Of a stretch of 64,000 nt of DNA, positions 22,897 through 30,882 are shown piece by piece. The translations under genes and the position numbers were made by a program. Source of the DNA: Quadrisphaera setariae (GTDB taxonomy: Bacteria; Actinomycetota; Actinomycetes; Actinomycetales; Quadrisphaeraceae). Where the stretch lies: NCBI RefSeq assembly GCF_008041935.1, contig NZ_VKAC01000004.1, forward strand, positions 1 through 64,000, given 5' to 3'. Within the stretch, counting starts at the first letter, position 1, and every line of letters starts with the position of its first letter. The notes under the pieces were generated by a model. That model searched no databases, had not been told where the DNA came from, and saw nothing but the letters and a program-made list of their open reading frames with translations.

Positions 22897-23555
22897 CCGG
22901 GGCGGTGCGCCCGCCAGAAGGTGTCGACCCCCGCGGCCGCGCGCGCCCGGATGCGCTCGGCCGGAGGCGGCGGCTCGCCCAGCATGCCGCGGTCGAGGTC
23001 GGCGCCCATCACGAGGAAGGCGAACTGCTCGGCTGCCAGCTCCGGGCTGGCCACCGCCAGCCGACCCCGCTCGGTGAGCGCGGCGAACGTGCTGGCCAGG
23101 GCGACGAGCACGGCCTCAGGCGCACGACGCCGGTAGTCCGCGAGCAGGTCGGGGAACCGCTCGCCCTCGCGCGCCAGCAGCCGGCGCAGCGGCACCACCG
23201 GACCGGCGAGCACCGTCAGCGCCAGCTCCTCCGCGACCCGCCCCAGCCCCGCGCGGAGGTCGCGGGCCCCAGCCAGCTCGTGGACGTGTGCGAGCAGCTC
23301 ACCGGTGAAGCGCTCGGCGGTGTCGATCGAGCGCTCCAGCGCGGCGCGGAACAGCGAGGCCTTGTCGGCGTAGAGGTTGAAGACCGTCCGCTTGGCCAGG
23401 CCCGCCTCCGCCGCGACCTGCTCGACGGTGGACGCGTCGTAGCCGTGCGCGAGGAAGCACGCGGTCGCGGCCGTCAGCACGCGCTGGCGCGAACGCGCAG
23501 CGCGCGGATCCTCGCCGCGCGCCTCGTCGTCGTCGTGAGTCTCGGCGGACGCCAC
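22830..23555 (-). CDS. TetR-family repressor
   Basis: A 241-aa TetR regulator. The N-terminal HTH reads RVLTAATACFLAHGYDASTV followed by EQVAAEAGLAKRTVFNLYAD; the C-terminal domain resembles the AcrR/TetR_C-type AefR-like group. It starts at GTG 23555 and is divergent from the DUF998 gene. A perfect 22-bp palindrome (23620-23641) lies between the two genes and next to the DUF998 ribosome binding site. The 3' end overlaps the convergent VOC gene. Confidence 0.9.
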   Translation of the reverse strand: MASAETHDDDEARGEDPRAARSRQRVLTAATACFLAHGYDASTVEQVAAEAGLAKRTVFNLYADKASLFRAALERSIDTAERFTGELLAHVHELAGARDLRAGLGRVAEELALTVLAGPVVPLRRLLAREGERFPDLLADYRRRAPEAVLVALASTFAALTERGRLAVASPELAAEQFAFLVMGADLDRGMLGEPPPPAERIRARAAAGVDTFWRAHRPGQAPAPDPETGPRGGSATSSTS

Positions 23556-23619
23556 GATCGCTCCCTCCGGGTGAGGTCCTGGGACGAGGGTCCCGTCGGG
23601 GCTACCGTACGACCAGCGG

Positions 23620-23641
23620 TGTTGCACCGATCGGTGCAACA
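23620..23641. promoter_or_regulatory. 22-bp perfect palindrome, TetR operator
   Basis: The core GTTGCACCGATCGGTGCAAC (23621-23640) is extended by a matching T and A. It sits between the divergent TetR and DUF998 genes and abuts the AGGAGGGGG ribosome binding site, ideal for repression of the DUF998 gene. Confidence 0.88.
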
Positions 23642-23657
23642 GGAGGGGGTGGGGGTC

Positions 23658-24353
23658 GTGGCGAAGGACGAGCTCGACACGTCGGCGGCGGTGACCCGCA
23701 GCCTGCTGGGCTGGGGTGTGGTCGCGGGGCCGTTCTACGTGGTGGTCGGCCTGGTGCTGGCGCTGACCAGGCCCGGGTTCGAGCTGTCGCACCACGCGCT
23801 GTCGCTGCTGGTGCTCGGTGAGCACGGATGGCTCCAGCGCACCAACCTCGTGCTGACCGGGCTCATGGTGCTGGCCGCGGCGGCAGGCGCGGCGCGCGCT
23901 CTGCGCGACGGCCGCGGGCTGGCCATCGCGACGGCGACGGCGGTCTACGGCCTGGCGCTGCTCGCGAGCGCCGCCGCCCTGCCCGACCCGGCGGCGGGGT
24001 TCCCGCCCGGCTCGGCGACCGCGTCGACGTCGGCGATCAGCACGCACGGACTGCTGCACATCGTCTTCGGGGCTCTCGGGTTCCTCGCGCTCGCGCTGGG
24101 AGCGTTCGCGGAAGGGCGCTGGCGCGCATCGCTGGGGGAGCGCGGAGCCGCTGGGCGCGCGCGGATGCTGGGGGCCGTGGTGCTGGTCGGGTTCCTCGCC
24201 GGGGCGGCTCTGGCGCAGCAGGCGGTCGGGACGCTGCTGCTGTGGGTGGCCGTGCTCGCCGGCTTCACGTGGCTGGCGCTGGCGAGCGCGCGGCTGTACG
24301 CGCAGGTGCCGCACCCGCTGTACGCCCGGCGCTCCGCCGCTGCCGCCGGCTGA
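23658..24353 (+). CDS. DUF998 membrane protein
   Basis: A 231-aa protein with six predicted membrane helices. DUF998 signatures are GVVAGPFYVVVGLVLALTRP and ELSHHALSLLVLGEHGWLQR followed by TNLVLTGLMV, and HGLLHIVFGALGF. The ribosome binding site AGGAGGGGG lies about 8 bp before GTG 23658. It is probably repressed by the divergent TetR. Function unknown; the TetR linkage suggests a response to a small hydrophobic compound. Confidence 0.87.
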   Translation: MAKDELDTSAAVTRSLLGWGVVAGPFYVVVGLVLALTRPGFELSHHALSLLVLGEHGWLQRTNLVLTGLMVLAAAAGAARALRDGRGLAIATATAVYGLALLASAAALPDPAAGFPPGSATASTSAISTHGLLHIVFGALGFLALALGAFAEGRWRASLGERGAAGRARMLGAVVLVGFLAGAALAQQAVGTLLLWVAVLAGFTWLALASARLYAQVPHPLYARRSAAAAG

Positions 24354-24404
24354 GGCCGCTGGCCGAGTTCGCTGACCGCGGCGGGCGGCGGGTGAACGTC
24401 ACCT

Positions 24405-24460
24405 GATCTTGGCGATCGATCGGCTCGTCACGCCCCCAGGGCCGGCCGATCGCCAAGATC
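24405..24460. terminator. Convergent terminator hairpin
   Basis: GATCTTGGCGATCG (24405-24418) pairs perfectly with CGATCGCCAAGATC (24447-24460) over a 28-nt loop. It lies between the convergent DUF998 and GNAT genes. Confidence 0.65.
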
Positions 24461-24509
24461 TGCACCATCCGGGCGGAGCACAGCGCGGCGGGTGGCTGGC
24501 GCCGGCGGG

Positions 24510-25043
24510 TCAGGCGTCCCAGCGGACGGGCGTCGTGGTGCCGCTGACCCAGTCGGCGCGCATGAGGCCGTGACCGATGCCGTCGAACAGACGGCCGCCC
24601 TCGCCGGGCCAGGCGGACCGGTAGTGCGACTCCTTGACGAAGCCGCACCGCTGCAGCACCGCGCGCATGACCGCGTTGTCGATGCGGGTGTTCGCCTCGA
24701 TGCGCTGCAGCTGGGGGTCGCGGTCGGACAGGTGCTGGCTGAGCCAGCGCACTGCCGCTGTGCCGAGCCCCCGCCTGCGGTGGGACTCGTCGATGCGGAG
24801 GTCGAACAGCGGTGTGCCGTCGTCGACGTCGTCGAACCGGACCAGGCCCGCGCGCTCGCCGTCGGCCAGGAGCCAGTGGGCGTGGGTGTGGGGTCCGACC
24901 CAGGAGCCGTCGGCTGCACTGGCGAGCGCCTGCTCGCGCGTCCAGCGCTCGCGGACGTGGAACGGCCAGGCCTGCCGGGTGAGGAAGTCGGCGAGGTGCT
25001 CGGCGTCAGCGGACAGGTCGAGCGGAGCGGTGGAGAGCGTCAT
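24510..25043 (-). CDS. GNAT-family N-acetyltransferase
   Basis: A 177-aa GNAT enzyme. Motif A is LRIDESHRRRGLGTAAVRWL (RRRGLGTAA), followed by IEANTRIDNAVMRAVLQRCG with GFVKESHYRSAWPG, typical of RimJ/RimL-type enzymes. ATG 25043 is the start. It is probably monocistronic. The 240 bp between it and the next gene upstream show nothing I can identify. Confidence 0.85.
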   Translation of the reverse strand: MTLSTAPLDLSADAEHLADFLTRQAWPFHVRERWTREQALASAADGSWVGPHTHAHWLLADGERAGLVRFDDVDDGTPLFDLRIDESHRRRGLGTAAVRWLSQHLSDRDPQLQRIEANTRIDNAVMRAVLQRCGFVKESHYRSAWPGEGGRLFDGIGHGLMRADWVSGTTTPVRWDA

Positions 25044-25283
25044 GCGCGTCGCTCGTCTCCAGGCTGGGCCGACCGCCCCGCGGTGAGTGACGCGCTGCGG
25101 GCCGTGACCGGGACCGCCGGCGCGGCTGCAGCCGGCGGCTCAGGACGAGGCGGGCGCGAGGCGCCGACGAGCGCCCCTGGATCGTCAGGGCCGCTGCTCT
25201 CCGCCTTCTGCACGCCGCGTCCCACCGGTCGAGCATCGTCAGCATCGCGGTCCGGCGTCCACCCGTTTCTGCCCGGCCAGCGG

Positions 25284-25742
25284 TCAGGCTGGCGTGAGGT
25301 TCCGCCGGGGGAGGGGGCTCGAGTAGACGACGCTCGTGGTGATGCCGCCGAGCGTCGCCAGCTTGCCGGTGATGCGCTCCAGGTCGCGCATGCTGCGCGC
25401 GAGCACCTTGAGGATGAAGCAGTCATCGCCGGTGACGTGGTGCGCCTCCACCACCTCGGGCAGCACGGCGAGCAGGTCGTGGAACGGCTTGTAGTTGCCG
25501 CTCGGGTACGCCAGCCGCACGAACGCCTGCACGGCGTAGCCGAGCGCCTCCGGGGCGACCACCGCTGTGTACCCGGTGATGACGCCGAGGTCGGTCAGCC
25601 GCCGCAGCCTGTCCGCGGTCGCGCTGGGGGAGAGGTTCACCGCGCGGGCGAGGTCGGCGACGCTCATCCGCCCGTCCCGCTGGAGGGCCTCCACGACACC
25701 CCTGTCGACGGTGTCCAGCACGATCTGCGGGTTCGACGGCAC
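25284..25742 (-). CDS. Lrp/AsnC-family transcriptional regulator
   Basis: A 152-aa Lrp/AsnC regulator. The HTH reads VDRGVVEALQRDGRMSVADL followed by ARAVNLSPSATADRLRRLTD, and the RAM ligand-binding domain contains EAHHVTGDDCFILKVLA. The GTG start at 25742 gives the usual short N-terminus; a longer in-frame start (ATG 25838) would overlap the divergent rhodanese start. Likely effector is an amino acid. It shares an 85-bp divergent intergenic region with the rhodanese gene, its probable target. Confidence 0.88.
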   Translation of the reverse strand: MPSNPQIVLDTVDRGVVEALQRDGRMSVADLARAVNLSPSATADRLRRLTDLGVITGYTAVVAPEALGYAVQAFVRLAYPSGNYKPFHDLLAVLPEVVEAHHVTGDDCFILKVLARSMRDLERITGKLATLGGITTSVVYSSPLPRRNLTPA

Positions 25743-25827
25743 GAGCGGCAGGATGCCAGCCGATCCACGGCTGATCCGCCCCGTCGCCGTGGAACGCCCC
25801 TGTCCAGCGCAGCGCCGCGCCGGTTCC

Positions 25828-26277
25828 ATGGACGTCATGAACGGTCTCACCACCTCAGCCACCGCAGCGATCTCCGCCGTCGGCTTCTTCGCCACCCGCC
25901 TCGCCCACCAGACCGACCCGGCCGACCTGGCGCACGCGCGCGCCACGGGCGCAGCGCCGCTCGTCCTCGACGTCCGCTCCGCCGCCGGGTGGGCGCAGGG
26001 CCGCATCCCCGGCGCCGTGCACATCCCCCTCGCCGAGCTCACCGAGCGCATCGGCGAGCACGCCCCCGACCTCGACGCCGACGTCGTCGTCTACTGCTGG
26101 GGACCCGGCTGCAACGGCAGCACCCGCGCCGGCCTCGCCCTGGCGCTCGCGGGCTACGGCTGCGTGAAGGAGCTCGTCGGGGGCTACGAGTACTGGGTCC
26201 GCGAGGGCTTCGCCGTCGTCAGCGACGCCGGTCGCAGCCGCCAGGTGCCCGACCCGCTCACCGCGCCCGCCGGGTGA
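25828..26277 (+). CDS. Rhodanese-domain protein
   Basis: A 149-aa single-domain rhodanese. It shows LVLDVRSAAGWAQGRIPGAV followed by HIPLAEL, and an active-site loop VYCWGPGCNGSTRAGLALA with the catalytic Cys in CNGS. Rhodaneses move sulfane sulfur between thiols. It starts at ATG 25828, or 25837 as an alternative. Divergence from an Lrp gene is a common arrangement for this CWGPxCNG type. Confidence 0.9.
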   Translation: MDVMNGLTTSATAAISAVGFFATRLAHQTDPADLAHARATGAAPLVLDVRSAAGWAQGRIPGAVHIPLAELTERIGEHAPDLDADVVVYCWGPGCNGSTRAGLALALAGYGCVKELVGGYEYWVREGFAVVSDAGRSRQVPDPLTAPAG

Positions 26278-26293
26278 TCGGCAGGATGGGCGG

Positions 26294-26851
26294 GTGGTGC
26301 GCGAGCTGACCTACGAGCACGTCGGTGCCACCCGCCCTGCCGACGCCGACTGGCCGCCCGCCGCGGTCCCGGCCGGCTACCGCCGCCACGAGTCCACCGT
26401 GCTCATCGGTCAGGACGACGACGGCGAGGACGCCGTCTGGCGCGCAGCTTCCGCCGCCGTGCTCGCCTGGGGCGTCAAGACGCGCAGCGGCTTCACCGTC
26501 CACCCGCCCTCAGGCCCGGGCGGTGTCCGCGATGGCGAGGAGCTGTGGCTGCACGCCGCGCTGGGAGCTCGCGCCGCCACGGTCACCGTGCGCGAGCCGG
26601 TGCGCGTGGTCGCCGTCGTCGACACCGACGACCGCCGCGGCTTCGCCTACGGCACGCTGCGCGGCCATCCCGTCAGCGGTGAGGAGGCGTTCGTCGTCCA
26701 CCGAGACCCCGAGGGCCGGGTGCACCTGACCCTGCGCTCCCTGACCCGCCCGGCGCCGGGCGGTCCGTGGCGCCTCGTGTTCCCTGCGCTGCTGGTCGCC
26801 CAGCGCGTCTACCGCCGGCGCTACCAGCAGGCCCTGGTCAGCCTGCGCTGA
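26294..26851 (+). CDS. DUF1990 family protein
   Basis: A 185-aa protein of DUF1990: LTYEHVGATR, AVLAWGVKTRSGFTVHPPSG, FAYGTLRGHPVSGEEAFVVH and RRRYQQALVSL. The fold resembles START-like lipid/ligand-binding proteins, but its function is unknown. GTG 26294 is the start, 16 bp after the rhodanese gene, so the two could be co-transcribed. The 3' end overlaps the convergent ComB-like gene by 14 bp. Confidence 0.87.
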   Translation: MVRELTYEHVGATRPADADWPPAAVPAGYRRHESTVLIGQDDDGEDAVWRAASAAVLAWGVKTRSGFTVHPPSGPGGVRDGEELWLHAALGARAATVTVREPVRVVAVVDTDDRRGFAYGTLRGHPVSGEEAFVVHRDPEGRVHLTLRSLTRPAPGGPWRLVFPALLVAQRVYRRRYQQALVSLR

Positions 26852-27599
26852 GGCACCCGTCGCGCAGCACCGGCACGCGGTCGCTGGTGTCGGGCTCGGC
26901 GGCCACGAGCACGTCGCCCCGGTGCCCGGCGGCCACCAGCTCGGCGCCGCTGGAGCACTCGAGGAGGGCGCTCCCGACGTCGTCCTGAGTCGCTGAGGAG
27001 GCAGCGCGTGCGGCGCGGGCCTCCTGCGACAGCCCGGTCCACCCCAGCGCCACCAGCCGGTCGACCACGGCGCCAGCGCCCCACACGTCCTCGACCGCCG
27101 GCCGCAGGCTCCCGTCGGGCCAGCGCTCCCCGGCGGCGACCACCGCCACGCTCGCGCTGTCGACTCCGCCCGCCAGGTCGGTCAGCCAGCGCGCCACCGC
27201 TGCGGCGTTCCGCAGGCACGCCGCCACCACCACCGGTGCTCGACCGGCCAGCTCCGCGCACAGGCGCGAGCCGTTCGGGGAGGGCAGCACCAGCCGCTGC
27301 GGCGATGCAGCGCGCAGCGACACCGGCGACAGGCTCACCCCTCCCGCAGCCCGCGCGCGAGAGCGCCCGACGGCGAGCACCGCGTCGTGCTGGAGCGCCA
27401 GCGCGGTGGCGCGCTCGTCGTCGTCCCACGGGCAGGGCCACACCCGGCCGCCGCCGTCCAGCACCACGCTGACCGCCGTCGTGAAGGACAGGACGTCGAC
27501 GACGACGACCGCGGCGACGTCCTCGGCGATGGCCAGCGCCCCGGTCACCCCCTGCTCGAACCGGATCCTGGCGCTGCCCTGGCGATGGGCTGCCGGCAC
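26838..27599 (-). CDS. 2-phosphosulfolactate phosphatase family protein (ComB-like)
   Basis: A 253-aa protein with the ComB signatures AAVVVVDVLSFTTAVSVVLD, LVLPSPNGSRLCAELAG and VVAACLRNAAAVARWL. ComB hydrolyses phosphosulfolactate, but most actinobacteria with a homologue lack the rest of coenzyme M synthesis, so the physiological substrate here is open. It starts at GTG 27599 and lies 3' of the STAS gene (2-bp gap), possibly in one transcript. Confidence 0.85.
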   Translation of the reverse strand: MPAAHRQGSARIRFEQGVTGALAIAEDVAAVVVVDVLSFTTAVSVVLDGGGRVWPCPWDDDERATALALQHDAVLAVGRSRARAAGGVSLSPVSLRAASPQRLVLPSPNGSRLCAELAGRAPVVVAACLRNAAAVARWLTDLAGGVDSASVAVVAAGERWPDGSLRPAVEDVWGAGAVVDRLVALGWTGLSQEARAARAASSATQDDVGSALLECSSGAELVAAGHRGDVLVAAEPDTSDRVPVLRDGCLSAG

Positions 27600-27601
27600 C
27601 G

Positions 27602-28060
27602 TCAGGCGAGCGCCGCCCTGGCAGCGGCTGCCTGGCCGACGCCCGGCCCGTGGACGAGGGCCTCGGCGAGCGTCGCGTGCAGGGAGACGACGCGGTTGAC
27701 GCCGGTGATGGTCAGCAGCCGGACGGCCTGCTCGCTCGCGCCGACCAGGGCGAGGCGCCCGCCCAGCGCCAGCGTCCGGCGCAGGGTGTTGAGCAGCGCG
27801 CCGAGCCCAGCGGAGTCGATGAACTCCACCGAGGCGAGGTCGACCACCACGTCCGAGGCGCCGCCGGTGCCGTCGGCGGGCAGCGCGAGGTCGGTGGCCG
27901 AGCGCAGGCGGTGGATCGAGGCGATGTCGAGGTCGCCGACCAGCGTCATGACGCGCAGCGGCAGCGCCGATCCGGCACGGGAGTGGTCTTCCACGGCGAC
28001 GCGCAGGCCACCGGTCCGCAGGGGGCGGTTACCGGACGCGCCGGCAGCTGAGCAGCTCAT
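27602..28060 (-). CDS. STAS-domain anti-sigma factor antagonist
   Basis: A 152-aa STAS protein. The phospho-acceptor region is DLASVEFIDSAGLGALLNTL (IDSAGLG, Ser being the switch-kinase target), preceded by TLVGDLDIASIHRL and followed by GGRLALVGASEQAVRLLTIT. Such proteins release sigma factors by partner switching. No anti-sigma kinase or sigma factor is next to it. ATG 28060 gives a ~25-residue variable lead-in. Confidence 0.88.
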   Translation of the reverse strand: MSCSAAGASGNRPLRTGGLRVAVEDHSRAGSALPLRVMTLVGDLDIASIHRLRSATDLALPADGTGGASDVVVDLASVEFIDSAGLGALLNTLRRTLALGGRLALVGASEQAVRLLTITGVNRVVSLHATLAEALVHGPGVGQAAAARAALA

Positions 28061-28248
28061 GGACGACCCATCGAGGAGGGCGCGTCGAAGACCGCGGGCG
28101 CGCGAGACCGAGGTGCGGGAAGCTCCGGAGCCGTCCGCCTGGGGCGGACGGTGCTGGAGATCACCCAACGTAGCCCTGTGGCTGCGGAGGATCAAGGCTG
28201 CGGAGGACGCACAGGGCAGACAGGACGCACCGCACCTAGCCTCGACGC

Positions 28249-28944
28249 ATGGACCTGGGACTGAGCGGACGCGTGGTGCTCGTGGTCGGGGGCACCGGGC
28301 TCGTCGGGAGCGCCGTGGTGCAGCGGCTGCGCGAGGAGGGGGCGACCGCCGTGGTCGCCTCCCGCTCGACGACCCCTGACGAGCACGGAACGAGCCTGCG
28401 GCTCGACGCCCGCGACGACGCCTCCGCGGCCGCCGCCGTCGACGCGGTGCTCGCCCACCACGGACGCCTCGACGGCCTCGTGGTGGCCGCGGCGCCCAGC
28501 GCGCGCACGCTCGACGCCTCCCGCAACGACGACCCGGCCCAGGTGCTGGAGGCGTTCGACGCGAAGGCCGTCGTCTTCCTGCGGCTCGTCAACGCCGTCC
28601 TGCCGGCGATGGAGGGGGCCGGCTACGGGCGGGTGGTCGGCATCAGCGGCCAGAACGCCTTCCTCACCGGTAACACCACCGGCGCGGTGCGCAACGCGGC
28701 GCTGGTCGTGATCGCCAAGAACCTCGCTGACGCAGTGGCCGGCAGCGGAGTCACGGTCAACACGGTGAGCCCCGGAACCGTCACCCCGACGCCGGCCGCG
28801 GAGGTGCAGCCGGGACGGGGCGGGGAGTCGAGCCCCGACGAGATCGCCGACCTGGTGACGTTCCTGCTGTCGCCGAGGGCGCGAGCGATCTCGGGGGAGT
28901 CGATCGCCACCGGGCACCGCGTTCGCGGCGTCGTCTCCTGCTGA
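28249..28944 (+). CDS. SDR-family protein lacking the catalytic tyrosine
   Basis: A 231-aa short-chain dehydrogenase/reductase fold. The NAD(P)-binding VVLVVGGTGLVGSAVVQRL, the DGLVVAAAPS region and the C-terminal VNTVSPGTVTPTP and ISGESIATG are normal. At the YxxxK site the sequence is AALVVIAKNLAD, with Val where Tyr is expected while the Lys is kept. The catalytic mechanism is therefore altered or lost. Start ATG 28249 follows TAGCCT by 6 nt (leaderless). Confidence 0.85.
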   Translation: MDLGLSGRVVLVVGGTGLVGSAVVQRLREEGATAVVASRSTTPDEHGTSLRLDARDDASAAAAVDAVLAHHGRLDGLVVAAAPSARTLDASRNDDPAQVLEAFDAKAVVFLRLVNAVLPAMEGAGYGRVVGISGQNAFLTGNTTGAVRNAALVVIAKNLADAVAGSGVTVNTVSPGTVTPTPAAEVQPGRGGESSPDEIADLVTFLLSPRARAISGESIATGHRVRGVVSC

Positions 28945-28999
28945 CCCGCACCGTCAGGACGACGACGGGCGTCACGGCGGCAGGGCCGGTCCTCGCCGC

Positions 29000-29048
29000 G
29001 GCGGAGTCGAGGGTCACGACGGATCCGGTCCTGGCCCTCGACTCCGCC
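29000..29048. terminator. 14-bp stem terminator after the SDR gene
   Basis: GGCGGAGTCGAGGG (29000-29013) pairs with CCCTCGACTCCGCC (29035-29048) over a 21-nt loop, 55 bp after the SDR stop and before the riboswitch promoter. The wider 374-bp gap (28945-29318) holds this hairpin, a promoter and the riboswitch, with no further gene. Confidence 0.75.
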
Positions 29049-29096
29049 AGCGTGGAGAGCGGAGGTGGCACCGCCGAACTGCCAGCGGTCGGCCTG

Positions 29097-29125
29097 TTGA
29101 CGCATCTGCCGTGAGCCGTCAGGCT
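29097..29125 (+). promoter_or_regulatory. Candidate housekeeping promoter for the first SAM-IV leader
   Basis: -35 TTGACG (29097-29102), a 17-bp spacer and -10 CAGGCT (29120-29125) lie about 43 bp before the first helix of the SAM-IV riboswitch. The same pair of hexamers with an 18-bp spacer drives the HTH-arr operon. Confidence 0.5.
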
Positions 29126-29164
29126 TGGCCCCGCACCACCTGAACCACCAGCTCCACGTGTTCC

Positions 29165-29310
29165 ACAGGTCATGAGCGTCAGCGACAAGCCCTGGCTAGC
29201 TGACCGGCAACCCTCGCTCTGCGGCGGGGTGCCCCAGGTGACGACCCGACCGGACCCGCACCACGCGGTCTCCGGTAAGCGCGAGGCCCCTCCTCGGGGC
29301 AGAAGACGAG
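29165..29310 (+). ncRNA. SAM-IV riboswitch (first copy)
   Basis: The leader begins GGTCATGAGCGTCAGCGACA and continues through GCTGACCGGCAACCCT, GCGGCGGGGTGCCCCAGGTG and ACGACC, the SAM-IV aptamer core. P1 pairs 29168-29171 with 29243-29246, and P2 pairs GTCAGC (29178-29183) with GCTGAC (29199-29204). A GCCCC/GGGGC hairpin (29286-29300) lies just upstream of the GACGAGG ribosome binding region, so control could be at translation initiation. SAM binding would shut off the LLM-OsmC genes. The 3' limit is approximate. Confidence 0.9.
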
Positions 29311-29318
29311 GTGTCGCG

Positions 29319-30236
29319 ATGTCCTCCCTGCACCTGGCGCTCGCCCTCGGCGGCGACCGCCCCAGCTCCCCGGCCACCTGGGCGCACCTCGTGCGCGAGG
29401 CGGAGGTCGGCCTGCTCGACCTCGTCACCCTCGACGTGCCCCCGAGCACCGTGACCGCTGCAGACGCCGCGGCGCAGGACGCCGACGGCCTCGACGCCGT
29501 CCGCGCGGCCACCCGCCTGGCCGCTACGACGCGGTCCATCGGCCTCGTGCCCACCGTGAACGTCGGGCGCACCGACCCCGGTCAGATCGCCCGCGCCCTC
29601 GACGCCCTCGACCGCGCCAGCGGCGGCCGCGCCGGGGTGCACCTGCAGGTGCCCGTGCCCGCCGACGAGCAGGGCTGGGTCACCGCCGTCCGCCGCCGCT
29701 CCGCGGCCACCCACCCGGGCGCCGGGCCGCTGGTCGCGCTGCCCGGCCGGCCCGGCCGTGGCAGGCACACGCTCCCCGGCCGTGCTGACCTGGCCTTCGT
29801 CACCCCGCGTGACGTCGCCGCCGCCCAGCGCCTCGCCGCGGCAGCGCGCAGCGCCGAGCAGGCGCCGCGGCACCTGCTCGCCGACGTCGTCGTCGTCCTC
29901 GACCACCACGAGGAGCACGCGCTCGAGCGCGCAGCGCACGCCGCCCACCAGGCCGCCCCGAGCACCGCACCCGACGGCGCGCAGGTGTTCGCCGGGACCC
30001 CCGCGCAGCTGGCCGACCTGGCCCTCGACCTCCACGGCGCCGGGCTGGCCGGCCTGCGGCTGCACCCCGCCGACCCCGCCCGCGACCTGCGGGGCATCAC
30101 GCGCGGCCTGGTGCCCGAGCTGCAGCGCCGCGGCGCCTTCCGCCGGGCCTACCGCGGCACCGACCTGCGCGAGCGCCTCTCAGACCAGCGCCCGGCCGAC
30201 CAGGACCTCGCCGCGCAGCACCGCACCGCCGCCTGA
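29319..30236 (+). CDS. Compact luciferase-like (LLM) flavin monooxygenase under SAM-IV control
   Basis: A 305-aa LLM-fold protein: LHLALALGGDRPSSPATWAH, REAEVGLLDLVTLDVPP and RSIGLVPTVNVGRTDPGQIA. It is paralogous to the 426-aa LLM encoded at 34130; they share HLAxALxG, LLADVVVVLD, FAGTPxxLADLAL and LVPELQRRGAFRxAYxxxxLRERL. It lacks about 120 residues, largely the middle segment of the larger protein. ATG 29319 follows the riboswitch. Probable FMN-dependent monooxygenase of a sulfur compound; the shortening makes activity uncertain. It is followed by osmC. Confidence 0.85.
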   Translation: MSSLHLALALGGDRPSSPATWAHLVREAEVGLLDLVTLDVPPSTVTAADAAAQDADGLDAVRAATRLAATTRSIGLVPTVNVGRTDPGQIARALDALDRASGGRAGVHLQVPVPADEQGWVTAVRRRSAATHPGAGPLVALPGRPGRGRHTLPGRADLAFVTPRDVAAAQRLAAAARSAEQAPRHLLADVVVVLDHHEEHALERAAHAAHQAAPSTAPDGAQVFAGTPAQLADLALDLHGAGLAGLRLHPADPARDLRGITRGLVPELQRRGAFRRAYRGTDLRERLSDQRPADQDLAAQHRTAA

Positions 30237-30297
30237 GCGGCCGTCGAGCCATCTGTCCACTGCTGGAACACCCGACAGAGAACGAGGAGACCGCACC

Positions 30298-30774
30298 ATG
30301 CCGCTGCACCCGAAGGGTTCCGTCCTGACCTTCGAGCTCCACGGTGAGGGGGAGGGCGTCCTGCAGGAGGTCGCCATCACCGGCGGGCCGCACGTGGTCC
30401 GCGCCGAGGGCCACCCCGCGTTCGGGGGCACCGACAGCGCCCCCAGCCCGCTCGACCTCGTGCTCGCCGGCTACGTCTCCTGCAACCAGGTGACCTCGAA
30501 GATCGTGGCGCTGGGCCAGGGCGTCGAGCTGGGCGAGTTCCACGGCCGGGTCGACGCCGAGCTCGACAACTCCGTGCTCGTCTTCGGCGCCGAGGGCAAC
30601 CCCTCCTTCTCGAAGGTGACGCTCACCGTGGAGCTGGAGACCGACCTCGACGACGCCGCCTTCGAGGCCTTCGTCGCCGAGGTCAGCCGCCGCTGCCCGG
30701 TGACGCAGCTGCTGCAGCGCGCCGGCACCGAGGTGGTCAACCGCTGGACGAACAAGGTCCGCGTCGCCGCCTGA
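30298..30774 (+). CDS. OsmC/Ohr-family thiol peroxidase-like protein
   Basis: A 158-aa OsmC-family protein. The two redox Cys positions are in LVLAGYVSCNQVTSKIVALG and SRRCPVTQLLQRAG. Family members reduce organic hydroperoxides or act on sulfur metabolites; OsmC genes are frequent in sulfonate/organosulfur clusters. ATG 30298 follows an ACGAGGAGA ribosome binding site. It is in the first SAM-IV transcript and ends at a strong terminator (30796-30830). Confidence 0.9.
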   Translation: MPLHPKGSVLTFELHGEGEGVLQEVAITGGPHVVRAEGHPAFGGTDSAPSPLDLVLAGYVSCNQVTSKIVALGQGVELGEFHGRVDAELDNSVLVFGAEGNPSFSKVTLTVELETDLDDAAFEAFVAEVSRRCPVTQLLQRAGTEVVNRWTNKVRVAA

Positions 30775-30795
30775 CCTGCGACGTCCCACGTCCGA

Positions 30796-30830
30796 GCGGG
30801 CCGGGGGAGCCCCTGGCACCCCCGGCCCGC
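30796..30830 (+). terminator. Terminator after osmC
   Basis: GCGGGCCGGGGG (30796-30807) pairs perfectly with CCCCCGGCCCGC (30819-30830) over an 11-nt loop, 22 bp after the osmC stop and 53 bp before the second SAM-IV riboswitch. It separates the two riboswitch units. Confidence 0.85.
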
Positions 30831-30882
30831 CCGCGTGGCAGGGTCCACGTCAGCTCCACAGCTCCACCAGATGCACGGACCC

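Noticed and set aside
25044-25283. 240-bp gap between the GNAT and Lrp genes
   Set aside because: Short open frames only, none with a motif or ribosome binding site; nothing reported.
29172-29318. Frame beginning MSVSDKPWLADRQP that runs into the LLM gene
   Set aside because: The conserved stretch is the SAM-IV aptamer, and the same peptide appears at 30890 only because the RNA is conserved. No codon-level constraint or ribosome binding site.
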